The notes beneath the pieces are model-generated. The model searched no databases. It was not told the DNA's origin and saw nothing but the letters and a program-made list of their open reading frames with translations. Positions 10,597 through 19,925 of a stretch of 64,000 nucleotides of DNA are shown one piece after another. Position 1 is the stretch's first letter, and every line of letters begins with the position of its first letter. Both the position numbers and the translations under genes were made by a program. This stretch comes from Candidatus Poribacteria bacterium (GTDB lineage Bacteria > Poribacteria > WGA-4E > WGA-3G), in assembly GCA_022821965.1 (NCBI GenBank), contig JAJECN010000017.1:62001-126000 (forward strand), written 5' to 3'.

Positions 10597-10707
10597 TGCC
10601 ATTTTCGCTAAAATACATTTGACATAAACTTCTGAATGTGCTACGCTACTTAAAATTGTCCTTTCGTCCAAAAAACAGCCACCCAAATTATACCGAAGGA
10701 ACACTAT

Positions 10708-13395
10708 ATGGCACGTTCAAAACAGTCCGACCTGTCATTAATGGAGCTTTATAAACACATAAAAAAACAGCACGGAGATGCCATACTACTATGCCGAGTC
10801 GGCGATTTCTATGAAGCCTTCTTTGAAGACGCAGAACTCATTGCCCGCCTGCTTGAGATCGCCTTAACAACGAGAAGTCATAAGAATCAAAAATCCCCGC
10901 CGCCACCGATGGCAGGTATCCCACACCACGCGCTCGACTCCTATCTCTACAAACTGGTCAAAGCCGGACATAAAGTCGCCATTTTGGAGCAGACCGAAGA
11001 CGCACAGCTCGCACGAGACGAGAATCGGCTCGTTAAACGCGATGTCGTCAGGATTGTTACACCGGGCACCGTGACCGACCCGAAGGTGCTTGAGCATAAG
11101 GTAAACAACTACATCATCTCAATTTATCTCGACAGAGGCACCTACGGTGTTGCGGTTGCCGATCTCTCCACAGGCGAATTTCAGGTAACTGAACTCACCG
11201 ATCCCTCACGTCTCTGGGCAGAGATTCACCGATTTTCCCCGAAAGAGTGCCTCTTTGCGGATACCTTTGAAGACAAAGAAATGTTTGACCGCCTCAAGAC
11301 CGAACTCAAAGCGACGCTCAACGACCTACCCGACTGGCGGTTTGAATTGGATACTGCCCGAACAGAACTCCTCCAACATTTCCAAACGATTTCGCTGGAC
11401 GGATTCGGATGCGAACACCTGCCCACTGCTATCTCCGCTGCGGGCGCGCTCATCTATTACCTCAACGAAACACAGAAACAGGAAGTCGAACACATCGTCT
11501 CGCTGCACACCTACATGCTCTCAGACTTTATGGTGCTGGATGCCGATACACAGCGTAACCTTGAATTGACAGCCTCCATTCGCGACGGTTCTACAAAAGG
11601 CACACTCCTTGAAATCCTCGATCAGACGGTAACGGCGATGGGAGGCAGGAAGATGCGTCAGTGCCTCTTGCAACCCTTGCTTGATGAAAAAGAGATTGAG
11701 GAACGCCTCGGTGCGGTTGACGAACTCAAGACCCAAATCAACCTGCAGGAGGAATTGCGAGAGGCTCTTGGGCAGATGTACGATATTGAGCGACTCATTT
11801 CGCGTATCAGTCTCGGTTCTGTAAACGGGCGCGACCTCCATTCACTCAAGGACTCCCTCCGTCTGATCCCCAATGTCAAGACGCAGCTGCAGGACTGTGG
11901 TAGCCCAATGTTGGTATCCCTCAATGACACTTTAAATCCACTTCCAGAGTTAGTCGAGTTGATTGAACGCGGGATTCATCCGAACCCACCCGTAACGATT
12001 CGCGAAGGCGGTGTGATATGTGATGGCTATAACCAAGAACTTGATGAACTTCGGCAAATTGTAGGAGAAGGAAAGGACTGGATCGCCGCAATGGAAGCAG
12101 AGGAACGAAAACGCAGCGGTATCCAATCCTTGAAGATCGGATTCAACCAGGTCTTCGGCTATTACATCGACGTGACAAAACCGAATCTGTCCATGGTGCC
12201 TGACCACTATATCCGTAAGCAGACGCTACGAAATTCGGAACGCTTCATCACACCTGAACTCAAGGAGCAGGAAGCAAAAGTCCTCAACGCCGAGGATCGG
12301 ATACAAACCTTGGAGTATGAACTCTTTTGTCAGATTCGGGATGAGGTGTCGAAATGGACGGAAGCCATCCAGAAAATCGCAGCGGCACTCGCGATGGTTG
12401 ATGTCCTCGCCAATTTCGCATACATCGCATCGAAATACAACTATGTAAAGCCTACTGTGGCAGCTGTGGACGAAATCGTTATCCGAGATGGCAGACACCC
12501 GGTCGTCGAGCAGTTGTTCACACAAGAGGGTTTTGTTCCAAACGATACGCTCTTGAATTGCGATGATGAGCAATTGCATATCATCACGGGACCGAATATG
12601 AGTGGTAAAAGCACCTATTTGCGACAGACCGCACTCATCGTCTTGATGGCACAGGTCGGCTGTTTCGTGCCTGCTGCCGCCGCGAAAATCGGCTTGGTGG
12701 ATCGCATTTTCACACGCGTCGGTGCGTCAGACAACCTCGTGATGGGGCAGAGTACTTTCCTCGTTGAGATGAACGAAACAGCGAATATCCTCAACAATGC
12801 CACCCGCAACAGCCTCGTTATCTTTGATGAAGTCGGACGCGGGACCAGCACGTTTGACGGACTTAGCATCGCATGGGCGGTTTCGGAGTATCTCCTTGAT
12901 GAAAAACGGATGGGCGCAAAAACGCTTTTCGCAACGCACTATCACGAGTTGGTAGAACTCGCCAGCAAATATAAACGCGCCAAAAATTACAACGTCGCTG
13001 TCCATGAAGATGGGCAGAAGGTGACATTTCTCCGAAAAGTTGTCCCCGGTGGCGCAGACCAGAGTTACGGTATCCACGTCGCTCGCCTCGCCGGGCTACC
13101 CCAAGTTGTGATTACACGCGCACAGCAGATACTTGAAGTGCTTGAACAGCATAATCTCAGTGTTGAGGCAGACGGGGCAACCGGACAACAGCCGAAAGCG
13201 CATCCAACAATGCCGAAACCCCGCCGTCGTATCTCACGAAAAACAATGCAGAGTGATTCACTGCAGATGGCACTCTTTACACCGAAGACGCACCCGCTTG
13301 TTGAAGAGATCCGACGCTTGGAACTCACGCAGGTTACACCCTTAGATGCAGTGAATATTCTCTATGATCTGAAAGCGAAGGCGGAAGAATCTTGA
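10708..13395 (+). CDS. mutS: DNA mismatch repair protein MutS
   Basis: An 895-aa MutS that recognises mismatches and small loops. The N-terminal mismatch-binding domain has the Phe-X-Glu motif (CRVGDFYEAFFEDA, about residues 30-43), followed by connector, lever and clamp domains. The C-terminal ATPase has Walker A GPNMSGKSTYL at about 628, Walker B VIFDEVGRGTSTFDG and ATHYHELVEL. An AAGGA ribosome site precedes ATG 10708. The gene is complete and of normal length, with a low-complexity linker before the C-terminal PLVEEIRRLELTQVTPLDA. Its stop is three bases from the mtaB stop, so the two genes converge. Confidence 0.97.
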   Translation: MARSKQSDLSLMELYKHIKKQHGDAILLCRVGDFYEAFFEDAELIARLLEIALTTRSHKNQKSPPPPMAGIPHHALDSYLYKLVKAGHKVAILEQTEDAQLARDENRLVKRDVVRIVTPGTVTDPKVLEHKVNNYIISIYLDRGTYGVAVADLSTGEFQVTELTDPSRLWAEIHRFSPKECLFADTFEDKEMFDRLKTELKATLNDLPDWRFELDTARTELLQHFQTISLDGFGCEHLPTAISAAGALIYYLNETQKQEVEHIVSLHTYMLSDFMVLDADTQRNLELTASIRDGSTKGTLLEILDQTVTAMGGRKMRQCLLQPLLDEKEIEERLGAVDELKTQINLQEELREALGQMYDIERLISRISLGSVNGRDLHSLKDSLRLIPNVKTQLQDCGSPMLVSLNDTLNPLPELVELIERGIHPNPPVTIREGGVICDGYNQELDELRQIVGEGKDWIAAMEAEERKRSGIQSLKIGFNQVFGYYIDVTKPNLSMVPDHYIRKQTLRNSERFITPELKEQEAKVLNAEDRIQTLEYELFCQIRDEVSKWTEAIQKIAAALAMVDVLANFAYIASKYNYVKPTVAAVDEIVIRDGRHPVVEQLFTQEGFVPNDTLLNCDDEQLHIITGPNMSGKSTYLRQTALIVLMAQVGCFVPAAAAKIGLVDRIFTRVGASDNLVMGQSTFLVEMNETANILNNATRNSLVIFDEVGRGTSTFDGLSIAWAVSEYLLDEKRMGAKTLFATHYHELVELASKYKRAKNYNVAVHEDGQKVTFLRKVVPGGADQSYGIHVARLAGLPQVVITRAQQILEVLEQHNLSVEADGATGQQPKAHPTMPKPRRRISRKTMQSDSLQMALFTPKTHPLVEEIRRLELTQVTPLDAVNILYDLKAKAEES

Positions 13396-13398
13396 GGA

Positions 13399-14757
13399 TT
13401 AGGCGGCAGCGATGCAGTCCCCTTCTAACGCACCGAGTGTAACGCGCTGAATCTGATTGATCGCACTCTCTGGCGCATCTACGAGGACGCGAAGATAGTT
13501 GTCCGTAAAACCGGCGAGGTGGTTGTTTTCACCTTCTCTGCTCGCTTCGATGAGCACCTCTTTCTGTTTTCCAAGCATCCGTTGTCGAAACGCGGTATTG
13601 AGACGTTCGCCGAGGGCAATCATCTCTTGGCTGCGTGCCGCGGAGACGTGCGGTGACACTTGATCTGGATAGGTCGCTGCAGGTGTGCCTTTTCGAGGGG
13701 AATAGCGGAATACATGCAGTTGACTGAATCCTATATCTTCAACGAATTGGCATGATTCCTCGAAGTGTTCATCCGTTTCACCGGGAAATCCGACCATAAT
13801 GTCAGTAGTAATCCCGACATCATCGCTAAAGACACGTCGTAAATTCTCAACGAGATGCGCGAATTGTGCTGTGGTATAACGCCGCCGCATTTGTCGCAAT
13901 ACATCATCGGAACCGGCTTGGAGGGGTAGATGGAAATGAGGCATGCATTTTGGGAGTGCTGCCATCCGCTCGCCGAGGGTATCCGGGAAATACATCGGCT
14001 CAATCGAACTGAAACGGATACGTTCAATGCCTTCAATGTCGTGGATGTGTTCTAGAATATCGGCAATATCTCGATCCCTGTCGGTGTCCATACCGTAGGC
14101 ACCCAGATGCACACCCGTGATGACGACCTCTTTGATACCGCTGTCAGCGATACGATGTGCTTCATCTGCAATATCGTTAAGTGGACGGCTTGTCATCCTG
14201 CCTCGCACATAAGGAATAATGCAGTAGGTACAGAATGCACTGCAGCCGTCTTGCACCTTAATGAGCGCGCGCGTGCGTTTACCAGCCTCGCTCACTCCTT
14301 TGCTAAAGCGTGCGTGTTCACGGATCGCATCGTGCTGCACCGGTTCGATATTGAGGAGCGAATTTGGCGTGCGAGTTGTCTCTTCTTCTGTTGAAGGGGA
14401 CATTTCGGTGTGTAGTATATCGAGGTAATCCTGAAAATCAGCCTTTTCCCGATTGCCGAAAACGACTGTCACGCCCGGTATTTTTTCGATCGCCTCGCGG
14501 TCGCTTTCAGCATAACAACCTGTAACGAGCACTTTTGCGTTCGGATGCTGTCGAAGTGCTTTCCGAATAACTTGCCGTGCCTTCTGGTCCGCGGTGTTTG
14601 TTACGGTGCATGTATTGATGAGGTAAAGATCAGTTTGTTGCTGCTGGGTTTCGTCATCAAGGACGGTATACCCATTATGTCGGAGGGTCTCACGCATAGA
14701 TTGCGTATCGTATTGATTGACCTTGCAGCCCATCGTGATTAGTTTTGCGGTTCTCAT
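13399..14757 (-). CDS. mtaB: tRNA t6A37 methylthiotransferase MtaB
   Basis: A 452-aa radical SAM methylthiotransferase that converts t6A37 to ms2t6A37 in tRNA. It has the N-terminal UPF0004 cluster cysteines Cys11 (TMGCKVNQYD), Cys50 (INTCTVT) and Cys81 (TGCYAE), then the radical SAM triad CSAFCTYC at Cys172, Cys176 and Cys179. The C-terminus is a TRAM-like region. The MGCKVNQYD opening distinguishes MtaB from MiaB and RimO. The ATG at 14757 lies just beside a copy of the AAACACCCAAGC repeat, so promoter elements may overlap that repeat. Confidence 0.93.
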   Translation of the reverse strand: MRTAKLITMGCKVNQYDTQSMRETLRHNGYTVLDDETQQQQTDLYLINTCTVTNTADQKARQVIRKALRQHPNAKVLVTGCYAESDREAIEKIPGVTVVFGNREKADFQDYLDILHTEMSPSTEEETTRTPNSLLNIEPVQHDAIREHARFSKGVSEAGKRTRALIKVQDGCSAFCTYCIIPYVRGRMTSRPLNDIADEAHRIADSGIKEVVITGVHLGAYGMDTDRDRDIADILEHIHDIEGIERIRFSSIEPMYFPDTLGERMAALPKCMPHFHLPLQAGSDDVLRQMRRRYTTAQFAHLVENLRRVFSDDVGITTDIMVGFPGETDEHFEESCQFVEDIGFSQLHVFRYSPRKGTPAATYPDQVSPHVSAARSQEMIALGERLNTAFRQRMLGKQKEVLIEASREGENNHLAGFTDNYLRVLVDAPESAINQIQRVTLGALEGDCIAAA

Positions 14758-14825
14758 GAGTTTTAAAAAGGTGTTTTACCGTTGAAGTTTTCAGGGGCGC
14801 GCTTCGCTGGCGAGGTTTCGAGGGG

Positions 14826-14847
14826 AAACACCCAAGCAAAAACACCT
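14826..14847. repeat. Second copy of the AAACACCCAAGC repeat
   Basis: The 22 bases are identical to 10575-10596. In both places they are preceded by a CGCTG(G/A)CGAGGTTTC segment. The copy lies upstream of mtaB. Confidence 0.7.
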
Positions 14848-14929
14848 CACCTATTTTCAAGTAAATATTATACCCAGTTTTCACCTGAATTGCAAATGAG
14901 ATGTAGCCAGTCGCATTCAGTTTTAAACG

Positions 14930-14990
14930 GTTGTCGGTTATCGATAGGGAGTTCCTTATCAAAAGTCTCTCTTAATCGATAACCGACAAC
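14930..14990. repeat. Perfect 16-bp inverted repeat, GGTTATCGAT family
   Basis: GTTGTCGGTTATCGAT at 14930-14945 is exactly complementary to 14975-14990, around a 29-base loop. It belongs to the dispersed AACTGATAAC/AACCGACAAC family. Confidence 0.8.
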
Positions 14991-15046
14991 TTTGACCAAG
15001 AACTCGTCTACAGATAACTTTGCTAAGGCGCGAGTTCTTGGTCAAA
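14991..15046 (-). terminator. Strong hairpin downstream of the Gfo/Idh gene
   Basis: TTTGACCAAGAACTCG (14991-15006) is exactly complementary to 15031-15046, giving a 16-bp stem with a 24-base loop. It begins nine bases beyond the stop of the leftward Gfo/Idh gene and directly abuts another 16-bp inverted repeat. A transcript end or mRNA-stabilising structure is likely. No U tract is obvious. Confidence 0.55.
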
Positions 15047-15054
15047 ACTATCTA

Positions 15055-16026
15055 TTATGACAATTCAACGGTTTTGCCGGTGCGGGCACATTCGTAGATA
15101 GCCATGTTGAGCGCGACAGAGCGTCTGCCCTCATAACCATCGACTGCCGGTGAGCCTCCATCATTGATGACTTGGAGAGCGTCCTCAATTACATTGCCCG
15201 GATAAGACGGGAGTTCAATTGCGGGTTCGTCGTCATCGACGAACTGCCACATCTCCGGTCCAAGACCGACGATCCCTTTTTCACCGTGGATGTGGATCAT
15301 TGAGACGCTACTGCCGGGGAATGTTGTCGTCGTCAGAACGTGTCCCAGCGCACCGTTTTCAAATTCGAGGATTGCCGAGGTCATGTCCTCAGTCTCACAA
15401 TTTTCGTGATCGTAGACATCGAAGTGTGCACCGATGACGCGTTTGACAGGACCCATAAACCAGAGCATTAGATCGATGTAATGTACGCCTTGGTTCATGA
15501 TAGAGCCACCACCGTCGAGTGCCCATGTGCCGTGCCAACCGACGTAGTAACTATCTGGACGCTTCCATTTCATACGGAGTTCACACAGCAACGGTCTACC
15601 GAGACCACCTGTTTCGAGTACCTGCTGGATTCGGCGATTGTGTGTGCCGTAGCGTTCTCCGAAATCAACAAGCAATTTGACATTGTTGTCTTCGCATGTT
15701 TTAATAAGGGAGTTGCAATTTTCAACGCTGACGTCCATCGGTTTTGTGGTGATAACATGTTTGCCGCGGCGTGCCGCTTCTTCTCCAAATTTTCCGTGGA
15801 GACCGCTCGGGGTCATAATCATTCCCACGTCGATATCGTCGCGGTCGAACACCTCAAGCGCATCGTCGTGGCTTTCGCAACCGAAGCGTTCTTCAGCCGT
15901 TTTGCGCCTCTCTTCGACGAGATCCGCTACAGCGACGAGTTCAGCACCGTCCGTTTCGTGAATCACATTGGAGCGGTTCATACCCATACCTAAACCGACA
16001 ACGCCAAAACGTAGATTGTTAGCCAT
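15055..16026 (-). CDS. Gfo/Idh/MocA family NAD(P)-dependent oxidoreductase
   Basis: A 323-aa sugar or inositol dehydrogenase-like enzyme. The Rossmann start is RFGVVGLGMGMNRSNVI. TTKPMDVSVENCNSL matches the family's EKP motif, with TKP here. The C-terminal GFO_IDH_MocA domain includes GWHGTWALDGGGSIMNQGVHYIDLMLWFMG, where the conserved His would contact substrate. AAGGAG precedes ATG 16026. The substrate is unknown. Such enzymes are numerous in bacteria that use sulfated or modified sugars, which fits the sulfatase and sugar isomerase elsewhere in the window. Confidence 0.92.
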   Translation of the reverse strand: MANNLRFGVVGLGMGMNRSNVIHETDGAELVAVADLVEERRKTAEERFGCESHDDALEVFDRDDIDVGMIMTPSGLHGKFGEEAARRGKHVITTKPMDVSVENCNSLIKTCEDNNVKLLVDFGERYGTHNRRIQQVLETGGLGRPLLCELRMKWKRPDSYYVGWHGTWALDGGGSIMNQGVHYIDLMLWFMGPVKRVIGAHFDVYDHENCETEDMTSAILEFENGALGHVLTTTTFPGSSVSMIHIHGEKGIVGLGPEMWQFVDDDEPAIELPSYPGNVIEDALQVINDGGSPAVDGYEGRRSVALNMAIYECARTGKTVELS

Positions 16027-16065
16027 TAGAAATTCTCCTTTTTTGTGAAATAGCCATTAGTCATC

Positions 16066-16160
16066 AGCAATCAGTTAGTATCTTGTGGCAGTTGCCTGTG
16101 TTGTACCCGCCACAGCGTCCCTCTTAACTGAAGGTTTCCGATAGCCGATAACCGATTGCT
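16066..16160. repeat. Palindromic intergenic repeat, AACTGATAAC family
   Basis: AGCAATCAGTTA (16066-16077) pairs with TAACCGATTGCT (16149-16160) with one mismatch. A further block GACAACCGATAACTGATAACC follows up to about 16191, just before the start of the FG-GAP gene. Confidence 0.65.
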
Positions 16161-16211
16161 ATTCTTGCTGACAACCGATAACTGATAACCATTATAGCAT
16201 ATACATAGACC

Positions 16212-17873
16212 ATGCGTTACAAAAAATTAACACTGCCCGCAATCGGCTTTACTTTTTTTCTGTTTGCCCTACACGCCGTGCCACAACCCAGTGATCCACA
16301 AAACGCTCAGTTCCGTTTCACCGATATAACAGCGGAACTCGGTGTTGAATTTCGACATACCAATGGCGAGCGTGGCGAAAAATACTTTATCGAACCGATC
16401 GGAAGTGGTGTGGCACTCTTCGATTTTGACAATGACGGGGATTTGGATCTCTACTGCGTCAACGGCAGCACCTTGCCAAAGGTTGACACGCCAATGCCGC
16501 CAACAAATATCTTATATCGTAATGATGGAGGTGTTTTCACCGATGTAACGAAGAAAGCAGCTGTCAGTGATACAGGTTACGGTCTGGGATGCTGCGTTGG
16601 GGATTACAACAACGACGGTTTCACTGATCTCTACGTGACGAACTACGGCGCGAATGTGCTTTATCGAAACAATGGAGATGGCACTTTTACGGATGTTGCT
16701 GACATTGCCGGGGTTGCTGGCGATCAATTCAGTAGCGGTTGCGCCTTTGTAGATGTTGATGTTGATGGCTATTTGGATCTCTATATCGTCAACTATGTTC
16801 AGTTCGATCCGAATACGAATCCGGAGTGCGCTCGACTGGGGGTTCGGACTTATTGCACACCGGAGGCACTGCCAGGTGCTGCGGATATTCTCTACCGTAA
16901 CAACGGAGATGGCACTTTTACGGATGTCTCAGAGAAGGCAGGAGTGGGGGCGACGAGTGGAAAAGGTTTAGGGGTTGTCTGCGGCGATATAGATAATGAT
17001 GGCGATATCGATATCTTTGTCGCAAACGATACGACCCCGAATTTCCTCTATCGAAATGACACCGACACTGCTATTAAAATGACAGAGGACGCGCTTTTCG
17101 CTGGCGTTGCGCTCAGTGAGGAAGGGCGCGCCTATAGCGGGATGGGAGCGAATCTCGGCGATTTTGACAACGACGGCTATCTCGATATCGTGATTACGAA
17201 TTTTCAGGATCAAACGAATAGTCTCTATCACAATGCGCAGAGCGGATTTTTTAGCGAGGTGAGTTTCGCCAAAGGAATCGGTGAGAGGAGTCTTCCTTAT
17301 TTGGCATGGGGTGTCGATTTCATCGATTTTAACAATGACGGTTGGTTAGATCTGTTTATTGCCAACGGGCATTTAGATGACAATATCGCAGAGATGGATC
17401 CAATCGGCACGTATCCGCAGCCAAATCAACTTTTTTTGAATAACCGAGGCATCAATTTTTCGGAGATTCCTGACGCGACGATAGCACAGCGTCAGGTAAG
17501 TCGAGGCACCGCATTTGGTGATATAGATAACGATGGCGATGTGGATGTTGTTATCTCCAACCTCAAGGATTCGCTGACCGTTCTGCGAAACGACGGTGGT
17601 AATGCCTCTCGGTGGTTGAGGGTCAAACTCATCGGGACACATTGCAATCGAGACGCGATTGGAGCACGAGTAACAGTCGTATCTGGCGGCTTGACCCAGA
17701 TACGTGAGGTCAAAAGCGGTTCAGGTTACATCAGTCAAAACGACCTCCGTTTACACTTCGGGTTGGCAGACGCGACGCGGGTTGATACGCTAACAGTACG
17801 GTGGGGCTGTGGCAAACGCCAAACCTTACAAGACATTGAAACGAATCAAGTGCTTGTTATTTCGGAAGATTAG
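16212..17873 (+). CDS. Secreted FG-GAP/VCBS repeat protein with ASPIC/UnbV C-terminus (CRTAC1-like)
   Basis: A 553-aa exported protein. Residues 1-25 form a signal peptide (basic MRYKK, then a hydrophobic run ending near HAVPQ). Seven calcium-binding repeats follow, each with a DxDxDGxxD loop: DFDNDGDLDLYCVN, DYNNDGFTDLYVTN, DVDVDGYLDLYIVN, DIDNDGDIDIFVAN, DFDNDGYLDIVITN, DFNNDGWLDLFIAN and DIDNDGDVDVVISN. They should form a beta-propeller. The C-terminal 85 residues are an ASPIC/UnbV domain (RWLRVKLIG, GARVTVVSGG, LRLHFGLADA). Homologues act in adhesion or matrix binding, and none has a proven enzyme activity. The start is at a repeat-rich junction with no clear ribosome site. Confidence 0.92.
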   Translation: MRYKKLTLPAIGFTFFLFALHAVPQPSDPQNAQFRFTDITAELGVEFRHTNGERGEKYFIEPIGSGVALFDFDNDGDLDLYCVNGSTLPKVDTPMPPTNILYRNDGGVFTDVTKKAAVSDTGYGLGCCVGDYNNDGFTDLYVTNYGANVLYRNNGDGTFTDVADIAGVAGDQFSSGCAFVDVDVDGYLDLYIVNYVQFDPNTNPECARLGVRTYCTPEALPGAADILYRNNGDGTFTDVSEKAGVGATSGKGLGVVCGDIDNDGDIDIFVANDTTPNFLYRNDTDTAIKMTEDALFAGVALSEEGRAYSGMGANLGDFDNDGYLDIVITNFQDQTNSLYHNAQSGFFSEVSFAKGIGERSLPYLAWGVDFIDFNNDGWLDLFIANGHLDDNIAEMDPIGTYPQPNQLFLNNRGINFSEIPDATIAQRQVSRGTAFGDIDNDGDVDVVISNLKDSLTVLRNDGGNASRWLRVKLIGTHCNRDAIGARVTVVSGGLTQIREVKSGSGYISQNDLRLHFGLADATRVDTLTVRWGCGKRQTLQDIETNQVLVISED

Positions 17874-17904
17874 TACAAAAGGAAACAACCGTCCACCACC
17901 GCTG

Positions 17905-17950
17905 GCGAGCGAGTTTTGCTTGGTGTGTTTGCTTGGGTGTTTTCGCGTAT
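17905..17950. repeat. Partial inverted copy of the CGCTGGCGAG / AAACACCCAAGC element
   Basis: This begins with CGCTGGCGAG and contains GTTTGCTTGGGTGTTTTCG, the complement of the AAACACCCAAGC block, so the two halves are arranged differently from the copies at 10.5 and 14.8 kb. Confidence 0.5.
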
Positions 17951-18042
17951 TTCTGCGTATTTACGCGAGTATCCTTGCCCTTGTGTTGGTGTATAAATAA
18001 TTATAAGCTTTACTATAAAAATCTGTTAGAAGGTGAAAAATA

Positions 18043-18978
18043 ATGCAACAGAAGATGATGCCCTTGGACATTTCTGTAAAAAATTACTTTCTAAACGAAC
18101 TCAAAAGTAAAGGTAAATTTAAATATACGCGCTACAATGGGCTACCCTTGCGTTATGCAGGTGGGAAAAGTTTGGGTGTCGGGCATATCATTGAACATAT
18201 ACCCGATGGACTTGATAAATTTATGTCCCCGTTTATAGGTGGAGGTTCTGTAGAAGTTGCTTGTGCGAAAGCACTCGGTATACAGGTTCGTGCCTATGAC
18301 ATCTTCGATATTCTTGTGAACTATTGGCAAGTACAACTTTCATCGAATCATGAACTCGCGGATAGACTTGGGACATGGCAGCCAACAAAAGAACAGTATG
18401 CAAAGATTAAAACTCGACTCAAGGCACATTGGACCGAGGAGTCCCTCATTTCAGATCCATTGGGGTTGGCTGCACACTATTGGTTTAATCATAATCTTTC
18501 CTATGGTCCCGGTTTTCTCGGTTGGATGTCCAAAATTTACGAATCTCCAGAGAGATACGTTCGTGCTGTAGACAAGGTGCGTTATTTTGAATGTCCTTTA
18601 CTCTCCGTTGAACAAGGAAGTTTTGAAGAGACAATTCCTATGCATCAAGGTGAATTTCTTTATTGTGATCCTCCTTATTATCTTGATGAAGGTAAAATGT
18701 TTCGAGGTATCTATCCACAACGAAATTTCCCCGTGCATCATAAAGGTTTCGATCATGCACTGCTACGCGACCTGCTTCATGCACACAAGGGCGGTTTTGT
18801 GCTTTCCTATAACGATTGTGCAACCATCCGGGAGTGGTACGCCGATTTTCAGGTGATTGAAGTTCGATGGCAGTACACATTGGGGCAAGGCGAAACTCGG
18901 ATCGGTAAAAACCGCATAGAGAATGGCACTGACCATGTCAAACAATCTCATGAACTTTTAATTGTGAAGGATAGATAA
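18043..18978 (+). CDS. Dam-like D12-class adenine-specific DNA methyltransferase
   Basis: A 311-aa N6-adenine methyltransferase. The SAM-binding opening is LPLRYAGGKSLG at 34-45 (FxGxK-like motif X region). The motif I equivalent is PFIGGGSVEVA at 63-73. The catalytic motif IV is CDPPYY at 208-213, which is DPPY of the D12/Dam group. The C-terminal GFVLSYND matches motif VI-like residues. AAGGTG precedes ATG 18043. No restriction endonuclease adjoins it, so it may be an orphan regulatory or protective methylase, or a phage-derived gene. The recognition sequence cannot be inferred, though Dam relatives often target GATC. Confidence 0.9.
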   Translation: MQQKMMPLDISVKNYFLNELKSKGKFKYTRYNGLPLRYAGGKSLGVGHIIEHIPDGLDKFMSPFIGGGSVEVACAKALGIQVRAYDIFDILVNYWQVQLSSNHELADRLGTWQPTKEQYAKIKTRLKAHWTEESLISDPLGLAAHYWFNHNLSYGPGFLGWMSKIYESPERYVRAVDKVRYFECPLLSVEQGSFEETIPMHQGEFLYCDPPYYLDEGKMFRGIYPQRNFPVHHKGFDHALLRDLLHAHKGGFVLSYNDCATIREWYADFQVIEVRWQYTLGQGETRIGKNRIENGTDHVKQSHELLIVKDR

Positions 18979-18990
18979 CATTTGCTCTAC

Positions 18991-19905
18991 CTACGGCACC
19001 GCGTAATCGTCTGGATTATTCTTCCGCCAATTCGGCAGATACCCCTCCGTATGCCCAAACCCATAAGAGGGACCAATTTGGTTCACGCTCGACCAGGGCC
19101 ACGCCTGACCACCGATGAGACGGAATTCATCACCCTTGCCACAGAGCCAATAGAACATGTGTGCGACATATCTCGCCACACCGTGTCCGCCATATTCGGC
19201 AGTCTGCATGTCAAATTCCGGTTCTTCCTTCCAATCCTGTGTCGGTGGCACTGTCCGCCAGTAGCTGTATTTCAGCATGTGACGCAATCCTTCCGCAGTG
19301 GATTCACCGCGCCGATGGAGGATGCTCTGTGAATGGATAACAAAAGAACCGGCGGGTCCTTCGCTTGAAACGCCTTTCTCGGCTATATCGCGACTTGTGG
19401 AGCGGATATGTGAACCGGGGAGGAGTTCCGTTGGTCCCATTTCCAACGGTGTATCCTGTGGGAAGTAGAAGACCTCAACAAAGTTAGTTTCAGGTCCAAA
19501 GACGTGGTCAGCATCGTGGTGCCACCCCTGCGCTGGCATCGGGCATTCAACACGATGGTTGCTCACCAGCACAGGCAACCCGACGTTCTTACCGAGCAAT
19601 GAACGCAATGCGCCAGCAAGTTCCTGATTCAGCAGTACATGCTCAATATACCAGTCCTCAAGCATAATGGAACTCGGTTCATGTGTATCCCGCATGCGTT
19701 CTAAATCGGCGTGCGTTAGACCGGGTGGAATAAAGCACGGATTTATCGGTAAATCGCCGTTGAGATAATCACACGTACGCTGGTTAATCTCATCGGGGAC
19801 AACGCCTTGGAGTTGCAGGTAGCCATCTCGGCAATACTGCAGCACCTGTGTATCGGTGAGCGTCGGTTCACAATCAAACGTGCGGTTTACTTCATCGTAT
19901 TTCAT
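18991..19905 (-). CDS. Phytanoyl-CoA dioxygenase (PhyH) family Fe(II)/2-oxoglutarate oxygenase
   Basis: A 304-aa PhyH protein from ATG 19905 (GAGGGA upstream; a GTG five codons earlier lacks spacing). The iron triad is complete: GWHHDADH gives the HxD pair, and SQSILHRRGES the distal His, with LLPGSHIRS between as in the family. It is the last gene of a leftward set in which PhyH (20347-21156), a GNAT acetyltransferase and this gene lie 13 and 20 bases apart. PhyH proteins hydroxylate diverse small molecules, and the substrate is unknown. Confidence 0.9.
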   Translation of the reverse strand: MKYDEVNRTFDCEPTLTDTQVLQYCRDGYLQLQGVVPDEINQRTCDYLNGDLPINPCFIPPGLTHADLERMRDTHEPSSIMLEDWYIEHVLLNQELAGALRSLLGKNVGLPVLVSNHRVECPMPAQGWHHDADHVFGPETNFVEVFYFPQDTPLEMGPTELLPGSHIRSTSRDIAEKGVSSEGPAGSFVIHSQSILHRRGESTAEGLRHMLKYSYWRTVPPTQDWKEEPEFDMQTAEYGGHGVARYVAHMFYWLCGKGDEFRLIGGQAWPWSSVNQIGPSYGFGHTEGYLPNWRKNNPDDYAVP

Positions 19906-19925
19906 TATTGATTCCCTCACACTTT

